Assembly: GCF_003672135.1 (NCBI RefSeq)
Contig: NC_039506.1
Span: 11,036,001-11,100,000 of the forward strand
Length of the DNA: 64,000 bases
Origin: Ooceraea biroi
Taxonomy: Eukaryota; Arthropoda; Insecta; Hymenoptera; Formicidae
Reading direction: 5' to 3'
The notes under the pieces were generated by a model that was not told where the DNA came from, did no database searches, and worked only from the letters and a program-made list of their open reading frames with translations. The position numbers and the translations under genes were made by a program. Below are positions 1-13,799 of the stretch, one piece after another; the stretch's first letter is position 1, and each line of letters begins with the position of its first letter.

Positions 1-378
1 AAGAAGAAGCGAAAGCGTTCCGGCAGCGCGAGCGCCAGCAAGAAGAAGAAGGCCAAGAAGCACAAACGGGAAAGGTACAGCACAACGTAAACGGTGTGCG
101 CACGGTTCCATGGAGGCTGGATTCGATCTCACGTGACCTTTCTCTCTCTTTCTCTTTCTCTCGCTTCCGTTTTTGACCATCGGTTTTCGTTTTGAATAAA
201 ATGCGAATCGAGGCTCCAAGACCGCACACCCGGCCCCGCCATATACCTCCGGAAAGATCCTCGATACTAAAGAAAAGGAAATTACCAAGATCCGAGTAGA
301 AACTTATCCTCACTCTCTCTTCCTACAGTCGAAGTTAATCGAGAGGATTGTTCGTTTTGCAAACGCTCGTTCTATCAA

Positions 379-435
<57 letters not shown>

Positions 436-2106
436 CTTTTTTACGCGTATAGCCGGATTTACAGAACTGTAAACTCATGACTCACCACCTACTGTTTCAT
501 ATCCCGTACACCTTTCTCTGTTTCAAACAGAACTGAGGAGGACTGAGTGCCTACCCAGTAGGCGCAGTAGGTAAGTGTGGTCGTCGCGACTAATTTGCCA
601 AAAACAGAAAAAAAAAAGACAAAAAGACACTCTTCGAGAAAGCTTAATGTCTTGCGTCGGATGCAGAAACGCGATTAGAACGATATCGATCGTGGGATTC
701 TCTCACGGGATTATTTTTCACGCACTTAGATATTTTCCCCACGGGTAAACGTTTGCTGTACTTCGTCCTTCAAATCAGAGTCGTAAAATATTTTATATTA
801 GAAATTATGTACAAATTACTTTCGATGAGCTTTTCACGATGATTAATTGATGTAATTGAAAACGTTAACAGTTATTTCAATTGTACGAAATTTTAATAGA
901 CATTAATAACATAAATTTTGAATTAATAAAAATTTAATTTACAATTTTTAAATTAAAATTTAAAAATTAAAAAGAAACATACGCGAAGATGTTGCGTGTT
1001 AAAAGATTGTTTATATTATATACGACTCTGATACGATTTTTATGAATATAATAATTATTCTAGTAATTTTATAAATTTAATATATAAATATTTCATAATC
1101 TTAATTTTTGAACAATAACGAGCAAACATTTGCCGGGGGTTGCGAAATAATGAGAAACGCGGCTTTTTCGCAGTAAGCGTAACAAAAGTTAGAGAAAATT
1201 ATTCAAAGAAAAAAAACGAAAATCATACATTTCTATCTCTCTGTTGTTGTTTATCGATGAAGCTTGTTGTTAATGTCATCTCTCTATTTTTTTCTGACAA
1301 GTCCGTCCCTATCGATGGTTATCAAGGTAATACTAATCCCATATTTATATCAATACTCCTCATATTATGTATTATATATATATATTATACATATATATAT
1401 ATTTCGTATTGTCTTTCGTAAATTTTTGTTGAAAGATCTGGTTTTTCGCGATTATAGTTCCAATCCGAGGTCGAAAGTGGTTTCGGAAATTATGGGAGTG
1501 AGTGTAAAAACCAGATTTTTCAAAACGAGCTACTACGTAGTCGATTTGTTAGCTATAGCCGCAATATTCTGCAATATTACGCAATATTGTGAATATTTCA
1601 CTTGTATGCGCATCGTTGACTTCTGTTTTCTTGTTACTTTATTCACTTGGAATGGATATTGCGATGCGAAGTGTATTTACGATATATTTGCGGGATATTT
1701 CTGAAGTACTTAGACGAACTGCAACTTCACGAAAGAGAAGAAGTTCACATCAGTATAATAAATATCTCGTCCATTGATGCAATATTGATGCGGACTTCTT
1801 TTTCGTTTTGATGCAAGAGATATTAAAGTTTGCACAATTATCTCGGAAACATTCTGTATAAATTGTATTTGCTGTAAAGTTGCGTTTCGTTTCGAAATCA
1901 AGTTACATCGTGAAGACATTAGGTGTCGAAAAGCTGAATAGAGACTGAAATGAGAATGTAATTTACACTCTTGGCGATGAAAATACAATTTACAAATTTT
2001 ATCGCGGCAAGCTATGTATCATTTCGAGAGCGGATAGTTTGTGTATATTATATACGTGTGTATACATTCATATATTCGATAGAATGGGGCATTGGTTTTC
2101 ACGTAC

Positions 2107-2159
<53 letters not shown>

Positions 2160-5100
2160 GTACTACAGCTTTCTTTATATATTGTCAGCACAAAGGTATG
2201 CACTTGCCAACAGGAAGACGTCCACTGCAAGATTTATATAAGACTAAATATCGTTTGACAAAACAAAACAATATCGCGACCGTCTTGAGGCTCTCGTAAC
2301 GATTGTCAATCTTCGATTTCATAGGTCGGAATCTCCCAAGTCTAGTAAGAAAAAAGAAAAATCGAAGAAGAAGAAGAAGGAGAGGAAGCATAAGAAGGCC
2401 GAGGCCACGTCGTCTGACAGTGATTCCAGCGAGGATTCCGGTGACAGCAAGTAATGATAATCAATTTATCTAATTTATACAATAAGTTGATAATATAATA
2501 ACATATTTTGTTCATTATCACATATAATAAATTTAAATATTTTTGTTAAAGAAAAATTACTTTAAATTAATCGAAAAATACTTTATCTATTTCCTCGTCA
2601 TCCTTTGTTTTCTACCTTGAAAATCAATTCGTTCTTTCTGTAACTTTATTCTATATTTACGGCATAATTCTATTCAATAAAAATTACTTACAAAAATGAT
2701 ACATGAACTGAAATAAAAATATATGTGCATTGCGTAGCTCATCCGAGACCGAATCGAAGAAGAAGAAGAAAAAGAGAAAGAAAAAGCTCAAAGCTCTCGA
2801 GGGGAAGGACAAACATGAGGTACGCACGATGCTTCGAAGAAAACCAAATGTAAATCCTGTCTCTTTTTTCTCTCTTTCTATTTCTATATACATTATCTAT
2901 ATATACATTAGCACGGTGGAAGCTGCATGGTCTCTAGTTTATGTTCGTTTCTCCTGAATTCGTTAATCGATCGGCGTTGCGTGATCATTATCGTTAATCG
3001 ATCTCTTGGGTTTGGCCACTGTCTCGAAAAAAGATAGCATGATCATCCCCATCCTCCTCTTTCTCCTCGGGGTTCGCTTGTTGTTTTTACGTAAAAATAC
3101 GATTTTTCGTCTGATTTCCAGTTTTTCGACAGTTCATTATTTCAAAGTATAAATCTCAGTATTGTTTGTAATTATTCAGCGCCATTTGACAGGAGACATT
3201 CCCTGAGTGAGTACCAGATATGCCGCTACTCAATGTAATTTCTAATTTGTGAATTCATACGTACGTCGTGTACTTTGAAATTTACGAGTTTACTATTGTC
3301 GTGTAAGAGCCTCTGTATTTCTCTCACTCGTTGTATGTCGAGCACTATATTACACGCTAATTACGGAAGATCGATCTCGGAGACTGCTTGTTCTTCAACA
3401 CGGGATTACTGTCAAGGTGCAGTGCTTTTCCTAGGCATGCATGCCAAGACGAATAAATCGACGATCAAGTTAAAAGAAATACAAAGACATTTCTTTATTT
3501 CGTACATATCTCTGCCATTGTTTGGCAATAATTGCTAATTGGAAATCCCGCGAAAAAGGAGCAGGCTCCGCAAAAACGTTTTTTAAACAAATATATCGTT
3601 TCTTTTTCTGTTATTGTTTTTTTTTTTTCGTTGTATTCTTGACGAATGCATGATCGATGTTCACTGACAAGAATCGACAAGCAATATTGATCCACCTTGA
3701 ATTTTCTTTTAGAAGAAGAAGACCTCGACTAAACGGAAACGTCAGTCATCCGAAAGCTCCACGGATAGGTAAGTTAATTGCTGTTCGCGTCGCAATAAAT
3801 CAATGGAGAAGCATGTAAAATAAGAAGGATCAAAGCATGATAGACGGAGTCAAAATTACGGTCGCACCAAAAAACATATGTTTACATTATAATACACTTA
3901 TGTACATGGAATGATCATATGATCTAACGAGAGACTGTTAACTCTATTGAGTTGAACGCAAATCAATTAATTGAATACCGACACACGAGTATTATCATCG
4001 CGAACAATTACCTTTTTTCTTCCTTCAAGTTTTATACTTTATCGTTGATCTAAAAATGCTTGGCAAAAAATAGTCACATTTTTGACAATAAAAATCCTTA
4101 TTATTTATTGAACATCAAGTTACTCTTTTAATATCCAAAAGATTTGCAGAGGTATTACTTAAAAATTTGTTATTGATTGGTTCAATCGACACGATATTAA
4201 CCGTCATTTCCCGATGGGAAATTACAGTTCTGTGGAAAGACCGAAAAAGTCGGTGAAAAATGCTGTGCCCGACAAAGTATCGAGAAATGAGATTTCCGAG
4301 AGTGCCGCGAGTGCCTCGCGGGAGCCTCCTCCTCGTTCGAACCGATCACCAAAGCGAGCGGAGCGAACAGCGTCTCGGAACGAGACCCCACCGCCATCGT
4401 CGACCACTCTTAAGACAAAGAAAGACTCGCCCACGAAAAAGAGCACGACGGACAGGCGGGACAAGTCGCCGATGAGTCACAACAGGAGTCCCGCTCCGCC
4501 GTCACGGCGACATAGGTCGTCCTCCAGAAATCGGGGCGACAGAGGAGACAGGGGTGGTGGAGGAGGAAGATCCCTTAGGAAATATTCGAGGTCACGTCGC
4601 GTGAGTCCGTCTCCCAAACGGAGGCGCTACTCCAGGTCGCCCAGAAGACACGGCCGGCATTCTGTGTCCAGGAGCAGGAGTCGCTCCAGGTACGATCGTT
4701 ACGGATCTTCCCGCAGAAGGCCTGCGTCACCCTCGAGACGCCGGGATGTCACTGATTCTCGTCGAAGATCGCGCTCGCCGAGACGACAGCAGCAACGCCG
4801 GCGATCCGATTCCCGTCGACGATCACGATCTACCTTGAGTTACTCACCTGTGAGGAAGAATCCGGAGCGCTACAGGGACATCTTGGAGGACCGAAAGCAA
4901 TCAAGGCGGGATCAGAAGAAGAAGACAAGGGGAGACAAGGGGAAATCGCGCTCAACATCGAGGAATAGGAGGACACAGCAGGTCGCGGTTGCGCCCAGGG
5001 TGAGTTTGAGATCGTCGAGCGAGGACGAGGCCGATCTGGCTGACGACGAGCCCGATAAACAACAGCAACAACAGCAGGAGGACGAGGAGAGGAGGATCAT

Positions 5101-8100
5101 CGAGCTGAATACGTTGAAGCGCTTGCAGAGCGGTCTCGCGGCAAAGGCGCGCGAGGCGCTGGAGAAGAAGACGATCAGTCCGACGAAGATAAAGATCGAG
5201 AGAAGAGAGGAGAGTAGCGTGTTAGACATTGCTTTGCCGAGCGAGCCGCCGAAGAATGCCGCGCAAAACGCGGCCGTGCTCTCTCGGGACAGATCGAAAT
5301 CTAGGGAACCGATCGTGGTGCAGGCCTTGCCGGCCGTTCAGTCGCCGGTATCCAGCAGATCACCATCACCGGCTCTTCCTCTCACTCGAGAGGAGGCGAC
5401 AATCAAAATTAGGTCACCGAGTGAATCGCCGCCACCGCCGTCGATACCTCAATCTTTCGACAAGGTCGATTCCGCATCGCCTAGCATGAAAAGCAAGGCA
5501 AATCGTCGATCGTCGCGGTCACCGAGTACTACCGGCACCAAGAAAGACTCGCCACCGATTGCTTGCTTGAGAAAAGATGTTACCAAAGGCGAGTCGTCTT
5601 CTCACTCTCCCACGGCAGCAGCGACGACGTCGAAAGAGGACAACGCGATGATGAAACTGCGCTCGCCGAGCGAATCGCCGCCGCCGTTGCCGAACGTTTC
5701 ACTAGTCAGGTCGGATCGGCGCTCGAAGTCACCGAAAAGGAGCAAACTGTACTCCAGATCGGCGTCAAGATCTTGCACGAGGTCGCCGTCCGTCGCAGGC
5801 AAAGCGAGGTCTTCCAGATCACCATCGAGAGACAAGAAGTCGCCGATGTCGCCCGATGGGCAGCGATCAGCCTCCAGGTCGGCTTCTCGCGCGAAGAAGT
5901 CGTCGCTTAAGGCGAAAGCCGCGAAGCAGCACCAACGCTCGTCCCGATCGAGATCTTCCTCGGCGGAGTCGAAGCGCACTAGTGTATCGAGGTCGTCCTC
6001 GAGGTGCAAGAAATCCGCCTCACGGTCCAGAAGCAGGAACCGTTCGACGTCGAAGAGAAGATCGCGCAGTCGCTCCTCCGTATCGCTGAAGAAGTCCAGG
6101 AGTAGATCAGTGTCGAAGAAGAGGTCGCGCAGCCGCTCGGTGTCGAAGAAATCCAAGAGTCGGTCGCGGTCAGCGTCCAGAGCATCAAGAGACAAGGATA
6201 AACGCAGTCACACGAGAAGCAGCTCGCGTTCCTCCGCTAGGTAAGAGTCGATAGCTTTTCAAAAGCACCAATGCAACTGCTACATGTAGTAGAAATACAC
6301 TAAGAAACTTACTTTCTTCTTACAGTTCGAGGCATAGTCGAGGCAGGAGCTTCTCAAGTTCGTCTAGATCCTCGAGCAGTGTTTCCAGTAGATCCTCCCG
6401 CTCCAGCTCCAGCAGCTCCGCCTCTAGCAGATCACGTTCGCCGTCTATACCGCGACGTCACGGCTCACCCAGCTTCCTCGACAGACGTCGTATTACAAGG
6501 TAGGTGCGCGAGCGCGAGCGTGTGTGCGATATTATCGTGATAGTTCATATATGTATTTACCACGCACTACGCTGATTTCTTGAGTCCACTCGTAATCGTA
6601 GACTTGCCACTATTATATCAGTTACACGCTTTCCTTGGTTCATGTCTTTGATTATTAGTATTTTATTCGATTTTTATTAGTATTATTATTTCGATGCAGT
6701 GATGAAGTACTTTGTAATTGCGAAAGAACTGCGTAACCAGAAAAGTTCCTGAGAAACATTGTATGAAGATTAAAAAAACATTTTAGACATATAAGGAGAC
6801 TTTCCCTCGCCGGGAAATGATCAAATTTTCCTCTGAGTATGATTCTAAGTTTCGACTTTCGATATGCTAATATTCTGTTTGTTGTGTCCTACAGAGACAG
6901 ATCGAGGGACAGGCATAGAAGATAGAATTACGGCTTCGCACAGAGATGTTTCCATTATTGATCTACATTTATTAATATACATATAATAACAACAATCGGA
7001 TGTATAGACTTATAAATTGTCTTTGCAAGCTATTATTTGCAGACTTAGGATTAATACTTCAAACGTGTTAACATCTCCTATTTGTATTATTTTAAGACAT
7101 TATCTTAAATATTAATGCGCGTCCGAACGATTAGCATTGGGTAATGTCACAATACTTGAAGAAAAAAGATATTCATATAATATTTAATCATGCAAATGTG
7201 AAGTGTTAAGTAATTTCAAAAAACAATATAACTGATAGTAGTATTAAATAAAGACTTGAAAAATATAAAATTATATAAGATTGGATTCAAATCATGAATG
7301 CAATGGAAAGAACGCATAGAAAGTTCCATGTAACATGTGACCAAATATTATTGGAACTAATTATTATTATTGACAATCTCGTAGAATAGTACAGCGTTCA
7401 TATTTTATTTTGCATTTTTCGGATTCTTTATTTGTATGATTCTTTTTCTTTCTTTATATTCCTTCTTCATTTTTTTTTTTATTAATTTGTAGATCTAGGA
7501 ATATCGTGTAGATGTAGCATGCGTGTACGTTTTCCCGTATAAATATTGTAAATTACATTATTTTCGCAGTAGGAGATACCTTTTATTTTATCGATGTCGA
7601 TGCCGCAAAATAAACAAAAATTATCAATGAACGAATCTCTTCTTTTTTTCTTAGTTATAGTTTCTTAATTATGATTTTTTTTAGTTACACATTTTCGCGA
7701 TTTATGAATGTTTCTTGTGCCACACTGTATCTTTTTCTCTCCAGAGAAATGTTTTGCAGACAGGTGAGTTATGATATTTTTTACATGCCAGTATTTATGT
7801 ATGCAGTTTCCTTAATTCATCACGCATGTGTATTTTACTATCTGTTCAGATTAATCATAATTAATAGACTTAGCCATCTTTAACAATTAAGAACTAATTA
7901 TTATTAATATTCCAGAGTTCCAACTTGCATATTATCCATCATAATTATTGATTAATAACAATTTACGATACAATAACCATTATATTTGTTACTAATTATA
8001 CTAATTATCCACTACTTATAACAACTATTTTTATTATTATCCACATTTGATACATACTATCATTATCAAGTTAATTGTGCAGAATAAAGTCGTTTTTATT

Positions 8101-8368
8101 AATATAATAAGAACAATGCTACATATGTATAATTGTTTTACTGCTTTCAAGATAAACATCTGTCGAGTAACATCCTAAAGAGAGTATTGTTGATATACTA
8201 ACAAATATTTATTTTAGTGCGAGGAAACGTCCAATTCCGTATCACCGACCTACTCCGACGCCACCTTCGTCGCCGAGTAGCTCTGAGAGTAGCAGGCACA
8301 GCAATTGGTCCAGTCCGAGTCATCGGTCCAGTTGTTCCGCAAGCCGTAGTCCGTCTTACACGCGTTGA
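1..8368 (+). CDS. Srrm234: Srrm2/3/4-family (Srrm234) SR-rich splicing factor, 3' part, eMIC isoform
   Basis: Pre-mRNA splicing factor of the serine/arginine repetitive matrix family, nuclear. The 5' end, expected to carry the cwf21 domain, lies outside the window. Coding exons read here: 1-74, 2325-2450, 2738-2819, 3713-3768, 4228-6240, 6326-6499 and terminal 8218-8368; every junction keeps phase. The first exons are Lys-rich (KKKRKRSGSASASKKKK). The 2 kb exon 4228-6240 encodes long RS repeats, an SPSESPPPP-type motif seen more than once and a short Gln run near 5060. The last two exons join to give SPSFLDRRRIT + SARKRPIPYHRPTP, followed by a Ser/Arg tail and TGA. This is the eMIC signature known from vertebrate SRRM3/SRRM4 and from fly Srrm234 (CG7971). 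Family assignment rests on that motif plus RS composition. The exon 8218 acceptor has a consensus TACTAAC branch site at 8196-8202. Minus-strand ORFs over the RS exon are composition shadows. Confidence 0.85.
376..432. repeat. (CT)n microsatellite
   Basis: Almost pure CT dinucleotide run inside the first Srrm234 intron of the window, upstream of the candidate cassette exon. Confidence 0.9.
531..570 (+). other. Candidate 40-nt poison cassette exon in a Srrm234 intron
   Basis: The intron 75-2324 contains a pyrimidine-rich acceptor ending at 530 (ctctgtttcaaacag) and a strong donor at 571 (gtaagtg), enclosing 40 nt. Read in the host frame (AG carried from exon 1-74), inclusion gives R-T-E-E-D and then TGA. 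Length not divisible by three plus an early stop is what a nonsense-mediated-decay exon looks like. Poison exons are common in SR-protein genes. No transcript evidence is available. Confidence 0.3.
2108..2156. repeat. (TA)n microsatellite
   Basis: About 24 TA units in the Srrm234 intron 75-2324. They generate the spurious IYIYIY reading frames on the plus strand. Confidence 0.9.
6895..6925 (+). CDS. Srrm234: Alternative terminal coding exon of Srrm234 (isoform without eMIC)
   Basis: After the shared exon ending at 6499 (phase 2, AG), the acceptor at 6891-6894 (tcctacag) opens an exon that reads RDRSRDRHRR and then stops at 6923-6925. Using it replaces the 49-residue end encoded at 8218-8368, so the conserved SARKRPIPYHRP half of the eMIC domain is lost. 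An AATAAA at 7247-7252 could end this transcript. The downstream 1.3 kb is U-rich in the transcript sense, with a long T run at 7470-7481. That fits the known neuronal Elav/Fne control of eMIC processing in Drosophila, but control here is inferred. Confidence 0.7.
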
Positions 8369-11300
8369 GGGACGTGTGTAAGTTCCCGGTGGGAATCGAC
8401 GTTCCTTCTTCGTACATTAGACTCGGAGCGGCATACTTTGATCCCTTGACGACCTGACGGGACTTTCCGAACCCGCTAATATATTCAAAATATTAATTTA
8501 AATGTTTACGTGTATAGACAGGGTGATTCAGGACCTCTGCAACAAACTCTGAGGAATAGATCTCGCAGAGAGCACCATTTTCCACCTGTGTATATATATT
8601 AAACAGGTATTATTCTGGAATTGTAAATATCAATATCATGAATGAGCATTCAGGTCACAAAGAATTGAAAAATATTCAATAGATTAAATATTTGTGTTTT
8701 TGAAAAGACAGTATGTCTCGAAGAGTGGGCACGAAGCTTTGTCTTTTGTAAAACTCGGAATTAAGTTTTATTAAAAAAATTTTAAGTTACTGATAAGTTT
8801 TGAGATCAATACGAAAAGTATCATTTTCTTGATTGAAAAATTTTAGACTTGCGGAGATATAAATAGACAACGGAATTTTATTCAAAATCACTATAGAATC
8901 TTAATTCAGATTTAATAGCATTTTACTGAATAATAAATTTGAATTATTGTTTCAATTATTTAGATTGATTTTTATTATCCTTGCTGAGAAAATATTCACA
9001 GCGAATTGCACAAGTTACAACACTGCGTGGACACTTTCAGCCCATTCTGAGACATTCTGAACATAAATCATTTACGATATCAATTAACTCAAAGAAAAGT
9101 CTAAAAAGCCTAAAAGACTTATTTGAAAGATTGTGAAACGTATACAATTGTCGATTGTTTATCAGATATTACATAAACGATATCTGTTTTAACTTTATTT
9201 AATTAAGTAGATATGCCACTCCGAGCCTAATGCATAAGCAAATTTCGAAACTATGTAGAAAGTTTCTACTAGAAACTATGTATTTTTTTTTTTCAGTAAT
9301 ACAATACGATATCGATTAATCGATATTACATTTACAAAGAAAATTACAGTATCCTTGGTCGTATCTGTAATATCTGTATCTGTAATATCCAGTCTAACAG
9401 GTTTTTAATCTGGAAAGAAGATATTACTCCGACCAATATTTATTTCGGAATTTAAATGTGCAATTTTACAATTATCGTCGATATTAAAAACTTATCACGA
9501 AAAAGATTAAGTATCAATGTAGATTTTGACGCGTTGTATTCTCTTTTCCTATTTCTTTCGAATAGACTCCTATAAAAATGCAGTAACTTTTCTATAACTT
9601 TCTAGAAGAGATTCTTATCTGATTTAAAATGTCGACTTAACAAGATAGATGGATATTTTAATGATAGAAGTGAGAACTCTTCTCTCGTACACTCGCGTAT
9701 TCTCTCTTTCTCTCTCTTTATGAAAGAAAGGTTTCGTAACCTTCGATGCTTCGTGAGCGTAAAATTTTATTCCGAATTATCATTAAAGCGCTTCTAAATT
9801 TCTAGTCGTATAATTCTCTAACGCTCTTGTGTGGATGTAAACAATAACTTACAACGATTTTGAGCATCCTTCGTTCGTTGTCTTCATTGTCATAATATTC
9901 TGCTGTAACTACCATTTAGATTGAATTTATGTATAATCCTTTAGTGCAATGTTATTAAGTCATTTTTGTACATATTTATTCTCTCAGAGTACTCTGTACT
10001 TTTCTGAAACAATTCAAATCTTTTAACTCTTTGCGTGATGTCTGGAGACTATCAAATTCTGTTGTTTATACATATTGTACATATTATTTTATTTATTATA
10101 CATCTTTTTCTTTTTATTCTATCTTTTGATAATTTTATTCTAAGTTACAAGGAAGGTGCTCTCTGTGCGAGCGATTCCATGAATTATTAACAAATAAATT
10201 TTTGCGAATTTGATAGTCTCTTTAAAATAATAACGCAGAACGCACGCAAAGCAAATTGAGATCTAATTTTTAGTATATTTATTTCTCTATTTGTAAAAAT
10301 ATTTATTTATTGATTTCTTTATTTTATAAAGCAATCTTAGGTTTTATAACTACGAATATTATACATTACCGCATTATAATATTGCGAGTTTTACACGCAA
10401 TATTTGCAATTTGAATGAATACTCTAGTCACAGAAAGATGATTTCTCAGACCCATAAACTTGGGTCGGGTAGCGCAGCGTACCAAAAAGACATGATTAGA
10501 ATATTAATCTCGATGATTACGCGAAGTTAAGTCTCGAAGATATATATATACATAGAGTTAAAGACCGTACTTGAAAGTCTACATCGTTTACGATTAGATA
10601 AAGAAACTATGTAGCACTAGTTCTCATATTTATAACGACTGATTCTATTTTAATGAAAAGATTCTCTGATAAAATATTGTGACTGCTCGATCAGCGCTGT
10701 TGAGTTCATATGAAACTCATCTAAATCGGATATTTTACAGTCTGCGGGACAATGATTGTAATCGCTTCCTTATTAATTTCCAAACACACGTACACGTACA
10801 GTGAAAGCCGTATTATGGGATTTAAGAATTCAGGAACGTCTTTCGCATTGTACCCTGCGACCGTTTTAGCAACTCCGAAAAGATCAGTTCCATACTATTT
10901 GTGAACATAAAAAAAAACACAATGTGTAAGGTAATTACTTGTCCGAATTAGTTTTAAAGCAAAACTCCAATTTGTTCATGAGCGCATCATCTTGTTGAGA
11001 AGAATCCATCATGGCTTTTTAAAGCTGATATCTGTATCTGCTTATGATTTACAATATGGAATGTTACTGTCTCGTTAAAGTGAAAGAAACTCGAATATTA
11101 TATCTGTAATATACTCTGTATTGTTGTTGTGTGATTAAATCGAAAATCTTAAACATATATGCAACGCCGTATTTTGTTTTCAAAATAATTTTATTCCGCA
11201 TCTTTCAAGATATAAGTATATAATAAAGCCAGGAGGAAATTATTATCGCATAATAAATAATTGAAATTGATAGACAAATAAATGATATTCAATAAATTCG

Positions 11301-11740
11301 TTAATTCTACTGGAAAAAAATCGTGATTTAACAAACAACTGCTTTAAAAATTTCACATTTTTATTTGTATCTTATATAATAATCTATTAAAATATTTATA
11401 TACATATTTGATTACAAAATACATATTGATTATATATTAATGTATATTTTTCACAATTTTTCAAGTCAACGTATTTTACAAGTTTTTCGACGGACAACAA
11501 ATTGCAATTGGAATGTATTGTTACTTTGTTTTGTCTAAGATAGAAAGGATATATTTAAATTCAAGATACGTTATATATTATATCATATGTGAGATACCGT
11601 CACCTCTTGGAATGATGCCACATTCCACCACTTATTATCGTCGTATTTTTTTCACATAGTTATAAAAATATTTATAAATCTATATACCTATACAAAAAAG
11701 ATATGTATAACAATAATTACAACAAAAATCGCATCTCCCT
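8369..11740. other. Long AT-rich 3' UTR/intergenic stretch, no coding gene seen
   Basis: This stretch separates the eMIC-isoform stop (8366-8368) from the convergent PXMP2-like gene. No ORF with family resemblance was seen on either strand. It holds AATAAA motifs (for example 10193-10198) and T-rich tracts, so much of it may be the long 3' UTR of the neuronal isoform. Near 8519-8560 a segment starting acagggtgattcagg resembles the end of an insect DNA transposon but has no clear partner. Confidence 0.5.
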
Positions 11741-13105
11741 TTACTTCTGTTTCGAAGCTTTCGCTCGTTTCGTTGCAAGATAGACAACCCACATAAAACC
11801 AATGAGATTCACTACCAAGACTCTCAACTGAAAAATCAAATGAAACATGAAAGGGAGAATTATTTACACTGCCTATGAGTTCTATATTATAAAAAGAAAA
11901 TAATACAAATAATTAAGAATATTTGTGACGAACGGAAAAAGGAATATTCAATACAAATAATTCTCCATAAAAAATATAAGAAACTCTCTATAGAAAAAAT
12001 ATAAAGAGGCAAACTTTTATGTAACGCTTGAATTAATTTTTTGTAAGTAATCCTGAAAGTGTATAGGAAGTGTAGTTTAATAGAATGCACAATGTGCACG
12101 TTACCTTACCATTGGCGGGACGTATTTTATATTAATGTACTGCAACAACGTCAGATACTTCAGATTAGCTATCAACATTGGCAGGTATAATTTTTGCATT
12201 TGAGCGTGTGCCAATCGGTGTGGCTTGCCCTGTAAAAAGATTTCTATTTAGAAATCAAAAGCAACACAATGCAAGCAACTTTTAAATAGCTATTGAGGAT
12301 CGGTCAACAATTTTTATCTTGTGATGCTTGAGCTAAATTCGTCACGTAATAACACTGAAATTTTTATCTTAAGATAGAGTTTGTCAACAATGACTAACAA
12401 TAATTTAATATCTCTGTACCTCAAAAATGGCAAGCATGTAGAGCGCCAAAGCCTGGAAACACGGTGTGTAAATGAGCCTCTCTATCAGCAGGATTCCCAG
12501 GGGACTTCTTACGAGTAAATGTATGTATGTGTAAAAGTAATGGGGTACTGGTCCTCCGAAGAACAGACTGCAACGATGCACATGAGAGTTCATTTAAATA
12601 TCAGAATCTTGTTTTGTGTCAACTTGTGGCGTAACAAACAGCGCATAATTTACCCAAAGAGAGCGAAGGCCAGTACACTGTCTTCATTGAGTTGCTTGGC
12701 ACCGGACAACTTCTGAGACACTACATTGCCAAGGGCAGTGATGATGCAGCTGAAAACAATTTTAAGGAACTTAAATTTTATTTAAATTTCAGGCTTCGTT
12801 TAATGTTATTTTATAATAACGTTTAATGTTATTTTATAATGACGGAGCAGTAGCAAAGCCTAGTAACACGACTATGAGAAATTGTAAGGAATATATTCTG
12901 ATCATGTTGATATATAGACATATGTTGATTGTAATTGCCGACTGCAACTTATTTAATTATAATACTTGAGTATAGATTTTGATATAATGGAATTTTGTCT
13001 TGGTTACCTCGTTATGGCCTTCGTTTTCAAGGGATTGGTGTAGAGACGCTGTAGATACGCGCCGATGAGACTGTACATGAGATTGGATGGCTTCGAGAGC
13101 GACAT
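11741..13105 (-). CDS. Pxmp2: Peroxisomal membrane protein 2-like (Mpv17/PMP22 family)
   Basis: Small multi-pass membrane protein of the Mpv17/PMP22 family; PXMP2 is a non-selective pore-type protein of the peroxisomal membrane. Five coding exons on the minus strand, from the 5' end: 13105-13008, 12749-12654, 12567-12420, 12229-12110 and 11827-11741, all in phase, giving 182 residues (PXMP2 is about 190). It starts MSLSKPSNLMYSLIGAYL. Family hallmarks visible are YLQRLYTNPLKTKAIT at the N-terminus, LFFGGPVPHYFYTYIH in the middle and FMWVVYLATKRAKA at the end, with several hydrophobic segments. The ATG at 13105 is the family start. An in-frame ORF extends upstream only through the intron-side acceptor at 13141, so a 5' non-coding exon probably exists. 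The exact paralogue within the family is less certain than the family. Confidence 0.85.
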
Positions 13106-13799
13106 TTTCTCAAATCCGATGTCCGCTTTCTTCGATGAACCTGCAACAAGTGTGCAGTGATTCGCAAAAATCAATATACGGTTACTAGGGGGCAAAGGTC
13201 AAACTGTAGAAAAACAAGTCCTGTTTTGAAATCTCAAAGAGCCGACGTCATATCGTGATTCTATAATAATAGCGATTCCATAATAATATAATAATTCTAT
13301 AGTAAACTATACATAATTTCTACAGTAAATGTATAGAAAATACAAAACAATTCGAGTAAGTTTCACGCGCAATTCAACGTGAATGAAGTTCGTAAAATTT
13401 TACGTAAAATCTCTCTGTTTGACATATCTGTTTTCCGAAATCGAGCGATCGCACACGAAAATTCTCTAGACAATTTATAGAATAGTGAATTTTGTGCGCA
13501 ACTGCACAATTCAACAAGTAGAAGCTGCAAATTTCGAAAAATGATCGATATATAACCTCATTTGGCTTTCGCACGTCACGGATAAGCCAACTATCTATCC
13601 ATGGATTTTCTACGAATCTTGTGCTTTGAACGTTCGACTGATCGTGTAATCGTAAAATTGGCGTGACTTCGAAATTCGTAAATGATTTGAAAAATTTGAA
13701 GCATGTGTCGTGAACGTAGATACGAGGCAATTCGACATTGCAGCTCCATTTCGGAATTAAACTACAGTATTGATAGAACGATAGAACGAGATACATGTA

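Noticed and set aside
1140..1704. Plus-strand ORFs in the Srrm234 intron
   Set aside because: AT-rich, Ile/Tyr-rich translations with no splice context in the host frame and no family resemblance.
2039..2299. IYIYIY-containing ORFs
   Set aside because: Produced by the (TA)n microsatellite.
5602..6195. 197-residue minus-strand ORF rich in Asp, Leu and Phe
   Set aside because: It is an antisense shadow of the RS-repeat exon of Srrm234; repeat composition alone keeps it open.
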